Assembly: GCA_019241805.1 (NCBI GenBank) | Contig: JAFAWL010000049.1 | Span: forward strand, 1 to 10,035 | DNA length: 10,035 nucleotides | From: Actinomycetota bacterium | Lineage (GTDB): Bacteria; Actinomycetota; Actinomycetes; Mycobacteriales; Jatrophihabitantaceae | Direction of reading: 5' to 3' | Shown: piece by piece, positions 7,486-10,035 of the stretch | How positions within the stretch are numbered: position 1 is the stretch's first letter | Layout: each line of letters begins with the position of its first letter | The notes under the pieces: generated by a model | The model's database searches: none | Seen by the model: the letters and a program-made list of their open reading frames with translations, nothing else | What the model was told of the DNA's origin: nothing | Program-made: the position numbers and the translations under genes

Positions 7486-7502
7486 ATACCCCTACCGGGT
7501 AT
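7486..7502. promoter_or_regulatory. Candidate CsoR/RicR-type operator (ATACCC-N5-GGGTAT)
   Basis: Perfect 6-base inverted arms ATACCC (7486-7491) and GGGTAT (7497-7502) flank CTACC. The mycobacterial copper repressor RicR is reported to bind TACCC-N5-GGGTA palindromes, and other CsoR-family (DUF156) operators share this C-tract/G-tract flanked by AT form. The site sits in the divergent region, 96 bases upstream of the kinase start and 51 bases upstream of the Pr6Pr start, so it could control either or both. No CsoR-family gene is in the window. The inverted repeat is seen; the binding protein is inferred. Confidence 0.5.
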
Positions 7503-7517
7503 GCGGCCGGAAAATCA

Positions 7518-7528
7518 GATCAGTGATC
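7518..7528. repeat. Small inverted repeat GATCA-G-TGATC upstream of the Pr6Pr gene
   Basis: Perfect 5-base arms at 7518-7522 and 7524-7528 surround one G. It lies 15 bases downstream of the candidate CsoR-type operator and 25 bases before the Pr6Pr start, in the likely promoter or leader. Arms this short can arise by chance, so an operator role is only a possibility. Confidence 0.25.
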
Positions 7529-7540
7529 GCAACCGCATCC

Positions 7541-7547
7541 GAAGGAG
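7541..7547 (+). promoter_or_regulatory. Ribosome binding site of the Pr6Pr gene
   Basis: GAAGGAG lies 6 bases before the ATG at 7554. It is the strongest Shine-Dalgarno match in the window and fixes the start of the Pr6Pr gene. Confidence 0.8.
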
Positions 7548-7553
7548 CCCGTC

Positions 7554-8279
7554 ATGATCACCATCAAGCGCAGCGCGACGCGTACGACAAGATTTCAGAC
7601 AGCCCTATCGGCCGGCGACGGACGGCTGCGCGTGGCTCGAATCACCGTGGGAGCATTCGGGCTGTTCGCCGTCGGCTACCAGGCCGCCATCACGATCGGT
7701 CAGCACGGCTTCCCCGCCGCGAACTTCTTCAGCTACTTCACGATCCTGTCGAACATCCTCGCCGGTGGTCTGCTGATCACACTCGGCGCCCGGCCGAACA
7801 TCGCGGCTCGCCTGGACGACATGCGCGGCGCGATGGTGCTCTGCATGGTCGTCACCAGTTTGCTCTACAACGTGTTGCTGCGCTCGGTCGCAGTCGCGAT
7901 TAGTCATGCCTGGATCAACGAGGTGTTGCACGTCGTGCTGCCACTCGCCGTGCTGCTCGACTGGTTGCTCGTGCCGGCGGCGCGTGAGATCACTCGGCGG
8001 CAAGCGCTGCAATGGCTGGGGCTACCGGTCGCCTACCTCGGCTACAGCCTCGTCCGGGGCCCGGTCGCCGGCTGGTACCCGTACCCGTTCGTCGACCCTG
8101 AGGCGAGTGGTGGCTACCTGGCCCTGGCCGGGAAATCCATAGTGCTCGGACTCGGGATGGCTGTGATCGCCCTAGGGCTGGCCAACCTGACCCGCACGGC
8201 CCGACGCAGGGCGGACTCGTCCGGCGAACGCGAGCTCGGCGCGAGCTCCGCGCGGGGCGGCCGAGTGAAGGCAGCCTGA
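7554..8279 (+). CDS. Pr6Pr family membrane protein
   Basis: A 241-residue integral membrane protein with about six hydrophobic segments (roughly 28-48, 58-77, 93-111, 122-142, 152-168, 190-212). It has three hallmarks of the Pr6Pr family, which is common in actinobacteria and firmicutes and has no settled biochemical role. These are YFTILSNIL (61-69) at the second helix, EVLHVVLP with a following DW (123-137) in the fourth, and YPYPFVD (175-181) in the loop before the last helix. Residues 213-241 form a polar, Arg/Ser-rich tail, probably cytosolic. The start is set by ATG 7554 behind a strong GAAGGAG. Some annotation sources compare the family with FAR-17a/AIG1-type membrane proteins, but no catalytic assignment is safe. 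It is transcribed away from the kinase/ATPase pair, and its promoter region carries the candidate CsoR-type operator. It appears to be monocistronic, with a GC-rich hairpin just after its stop. Confidence 0.87.
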   Translation: MITIKRSATRTTRFQTALSAGDGRLRVARITVGAFGLFAVGYQAAITIGQHGFPAANFFSYFTILSNILAGGLLITLGARPNIAARLDDMRGAMVLCMVVTSLLYNVLLRSVAVAISHAWINEVLHVVLPLAVLLDWLLVPAAREITRRQALQWLGLPVAYLGYSLVRGPVAGWYPYPFVDPEASGGYLALAGKSIVLGLGMAVIALGLANLTRTARRRADSSGERELGASSARGGRVKAA

Positions 8280-8282
8280 GTT

Positions 8283-8329
8283 GCAGCCGGCCGGGCTGCG
8301 CAGCCCTCGGGAGGTGCGCGGCCCGGCCG
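8283..8329. terminator. GC-rich hairpin region between convergent genes
   Basis: CGGCCGGGC (8288-8296) and GCCCGGCCG (8321-8329) are perfect 9-base inverted arms. Alternative stems exist: the 14-base palindrome GGGCTGCGCAGCCC (8293-8306), and GCAGCC (8283-8288) with GGCTGC (8294-8299). The region begins 4 bases past the Pr6Pr stop and lies more than 110 bases past the phosphatase stop. No T-tract follows on either strand, so it is a stem-only candidate of the type often seen in high-GC actinobacteria. The rest of the 164-base gap (8280-8443) shows nothing further. Confidence 0.45.
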
Positions 8330-8443
8330 ACCGTTCGCACCGTATCGTCAGCAAGCCCTTTCACCGAGCGTGACGCGCTCTGCGTTTCCTGTGCGCCGGA
8401 TCTCGATCGGCGTGTCGCCCGGTGTCGAGCGGCCGGGAGCGGG

Positions 8444-10035
8444 TCAGGACTGCGGATGGAAGCGCACGGCCAACAGTGCCGTGTCGTCGTCGGTCGGGGT
8501 CTGGCCGAGCATGTGCTGCAAGACGGCGTCGAGGAACTGGTCGAGCGGTCGTTCGCGATTGGCTTCGGCAGCTGCTCGTAGTCGATCGAGACCGGCCGAG
8601 ATGCCGTCGGTACGCCGTTCGACCAGACCGTCGGTGTAGAGGAGCAGGGTCGCGCCCGACGGGATGGGGGTGCTGCGGTCCTGGCGCTGGGGGCCGCGAA
8701 CGGTTGCTCCGAGGATCCGGTCGGCCCGCTCGTGCTCGGCCAGCAGGCGCGCCGGACCATCAGCCGGCAGGAGCAACGGCGGCAGGTGCCCGGCATTGGT
8801 CCACCGCAACTGCCGCAGGCCGGCGGCGTGATCGGCCGCGCTCTGCTCGATGCGCGCCAGGATCAGCGTGGCCATCGTGTCCAGGCCGAAGTCGTGAATG
8901 GCCTGGTCGAGCCGGCTGACGTTCGTCGACGGCGGATCGTCCAGGGCCCAGGCCAACGCCCGGAGCATGCTGCGCAGCTGACCCATGGCGGCGGTGGCGT
9001 GGATGTCGTGCCCCATCACGTCGCCGATCATGAGGTTGGTGGTGCCGCTCGGCATGATCACCGCGTCGTACCAGTCACCGCCGACCTGGTCGTAGGCCGT
9101 GGCCGGGCGGTAACGGGCGGCCAGTTCGAGGTCGTCGGGCTGCGGCAGTGCGCTGAGCATGGATGCCTGCAGGGTGGCGGCAACCGTCGTCCGATCCTGT
9201 AGGAGCTGCGCGCGGTGCACCGCATGCGCGGTGTAGGAGGTCAGGGCGGCGATCGTGATCCGATCCTGATCGGTGAACTCGCGCGGTTCGGCCCACAGCA
9301 GGGCCAGGGTGCCGAGCGGTTCGCCGCTGACGGTCAAGGGCATGAACACCCGCGCCTGACCGTCGCCGTCCTGGGGCGGCCCGGCCAGCTGCGGGAACTG
9401 GGCGTCCTGCTCGGCCCGGTCGCGATAGACCAACGGCCGACGGCCGACCAGGGGCGCGCCGATTGGATTGGTGTCGTCGGCGGGCAGCACCTGCCGCTGC
9501 TCAGCCTGGCGCCAGCGACGCCGTGGGTGGTCGGCGTATCGCAGATCGCCGGTGCGACTCCCGGCGGGCAGCACCCAGATCCCGGCGTGGTTGCAGCCCA
9601 GTTGTTGCTCGCCGACAGTCTGCAGTGCGGCCGCCACGTCGGCCAGGGTGACGGTGTCGGCCAGCGCCTCGCTGAGTTCGAGCAGGACGCTGGCTCGATG
9701 GGCGTTGTCGTTCAGTTCCCGGCCGGAAGGAGCCGCCTGCAGCTGCAGCTCGGTGCTGGCAGCGTGGGCGAGATCTTCCAGGATCGAGAGCTGCGCGGGC
9801 GTCCAGCCACGGGGTTGGGTGTCGATCGCGCAAAGCGATCCGACGACCTGTCCGGTCGCGTCGCGCAAGGGGAAGCCGGCGTAGGCGACGACGCCGAGAT
9901 CAGTAATCGCGAGGTTGTCGCGCAACCGCTCGTCCAGGCGTGCGTCCTCGATCACCAACGGCCGGCCGTCGCGGACGACGTACTGACAGAATGAGTGGGT
10001 CAGAGGTGTCTGCCGGTCGCTCTGCCAAGGCTCGG
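8444..10035 (-). CDS. GAF-GAF-SpoIIE serine phosphatase (RsbU/RsbP-like), N-terminus off window
   Basis: The frame runs from the TGA at 8444 to the right edge. A TTG at 9958 could be read as a start, but GAF sequence continues upstream of it (TPLTHSFCQYVVRDGRPLV), so the gene is cut by the edge; about 529 residues are visible. The first GAF domain (visible 1-75) includes GVVAYAGFPL and GSLCAID, typical of actinobacterial sensor GAFs. A second, more divergent GAF follows (about 110-275), then a linker ending LELAARYRPA. The SpoIIE/PP2C domain (about 300-525) has metal-site motifs GGDWYD (318-323), GDVMGHD (337-343), NAGH (413-416), YTDG (466-469) and DDDTALLAVR (515-524), so it looks active. 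Relatives dephosphorylate anti-sigma-factor antagonists and switch on stress sigma factors in response to a GAF-sensed signal. No anti-sigma, antagonist or sigma gene is visible here, so its partner lies elsewhere or beyond the edge. Confidence 0.93.
   Translation of the reverse strand, partial: EPWQSDRQTPLTHSFCQYVVRDGRPLVIEDARLDERLRDNLAITDLGVVAYAGFPLRDATGQVVGSLCAIDTQPRGWTPAQLSILEDLAHAASTELQLQAAPSGRELNDNAHRASVLLELSEALADTVTLADVAAALQTVGEQQLGCNHAGIWVLPAGSRTGDLRYADHPRRRWRQAEQRQVLPADDTNPIGAPLVGRRPLVYRDRAEQDAQFPQLAGPPQDGDGQARVFMPLTVSGEPLGTLALLWAEPREFTDQDRITIAALTSYTAHAVHRAQLLQDRTTVAATLQASMLSALPQPDDLELAARYRPATAYDQVGGDWYDAVIMPSGTTNLMIGDVMGHDIHATAAMGQLRSMLRALAWALDDPPSTNVSRLDQAIHDFGLDTMATLILARIEQSAADHAAGLRQLRWTNAGHLPPLLLPADGPARLLAEHERADRILGATVRGPQRQDRSTPIPSGATLLLYTDGLVERRTDGISAGLDRLRAAAEANRERPLDQFLDAVLQHMLGQTPTDDDTALLAVRFHPQS

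Noticed and set aside
9956..9958. TTG as the start of the phosphatase
   Set aside because: The 25 codons upstream to the window edge continue a typical GAF sequence (SDRQTPLTHSFCQYVV), so the true start is off the window.
9215..9994. Plus-strand open frame of 259 codons opposite the phosphatase
   Set aside because: Antisense shadow in high-GC DNA; Gly/Gln/Arg-rich with no motif. The minus strand carries clear GAF and SpoIIE motifs.
1..10035. Defence, CRISPR, mobile-element or biosynthetic cluster
   Set aside because: No direct-repeat array, transposase, integrase, nuclease or synthase motif appears in any frame, and base composition is even across the window.

Overview
The window is uniformly G+C-rich, with third codon positions dominated by G and C. 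Its protein families point to a high-G+C actinobacterium: a CtpE-type P-type ATPase resembling the mycobacterial protein, a Pr6Pr membrane protein, a two-GAF SpoIIE phosphatase and a DHA2 drug exporter. The genus cannot be told from this sequence. I see no rRNA or tRNA gene, CRISPR array, insertion sequence, phage gene or toxin-antitoxin pair. Coding density is high and every gap between genes is shorter than 170 bases.

Layout from left to right. At 1-522 (+) lies the C-terminal part of a PHB-depolymerase/LpqC-like esterase, cut by the left edge. It converges on a HAD-like hydrolase (519-1163, -), and the two stop codons share one CTAG. Upstream of the HAD gene on the same strand is a 14-helix DHA2/EmrB-type MFS exporter (1225-2778, -), with 61 bases between them. 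Next come a P-type cation ATPase (2939-5416, -) and a membrane-anchored ABC1/UbiB-type atypical kinase (5416-7389, -). The kinase stop and the ATPase start overlap as TGATG, so the kinase is the leading cistron and the pump is probably translated by coupling to it. Reading the minus strand, the order is kinase, ATPase, exporter, HAD. The first two are clearly one unit. The last two look like another, with a 160-base gap in between.

Divergent from the kinase, a Pr6Pr-family membrane protein (7554-8279, +) has a strong ribosome binding site. The 164-base divergent region (7390-7553) holds a perfect ATACCC-N5-GGGTAT inverted repeat. This has the form of operators bound by CsoR/RicR-family metal- or thiol-responsive repressors. 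At the right, a GAF-GAF-SpoIIE (PP2C-type) phosphatase (8444-10035, -) converges on the Pr6Pr gene and runs off the right edge.

The central theme is membrane and ion homeostasis: a kinase/cation-pump pair whose divergent promoter region carries a candidate metal-responsive operator. The most notable point is that the pump, although CtpE-like, lacks several residues that coordinate Ca2+ in classical Ca2+-ATPases. Its ion is therefore open, which makes the neighbouring operator more interesting. I found no evidence of a wholly new multi-gene system.
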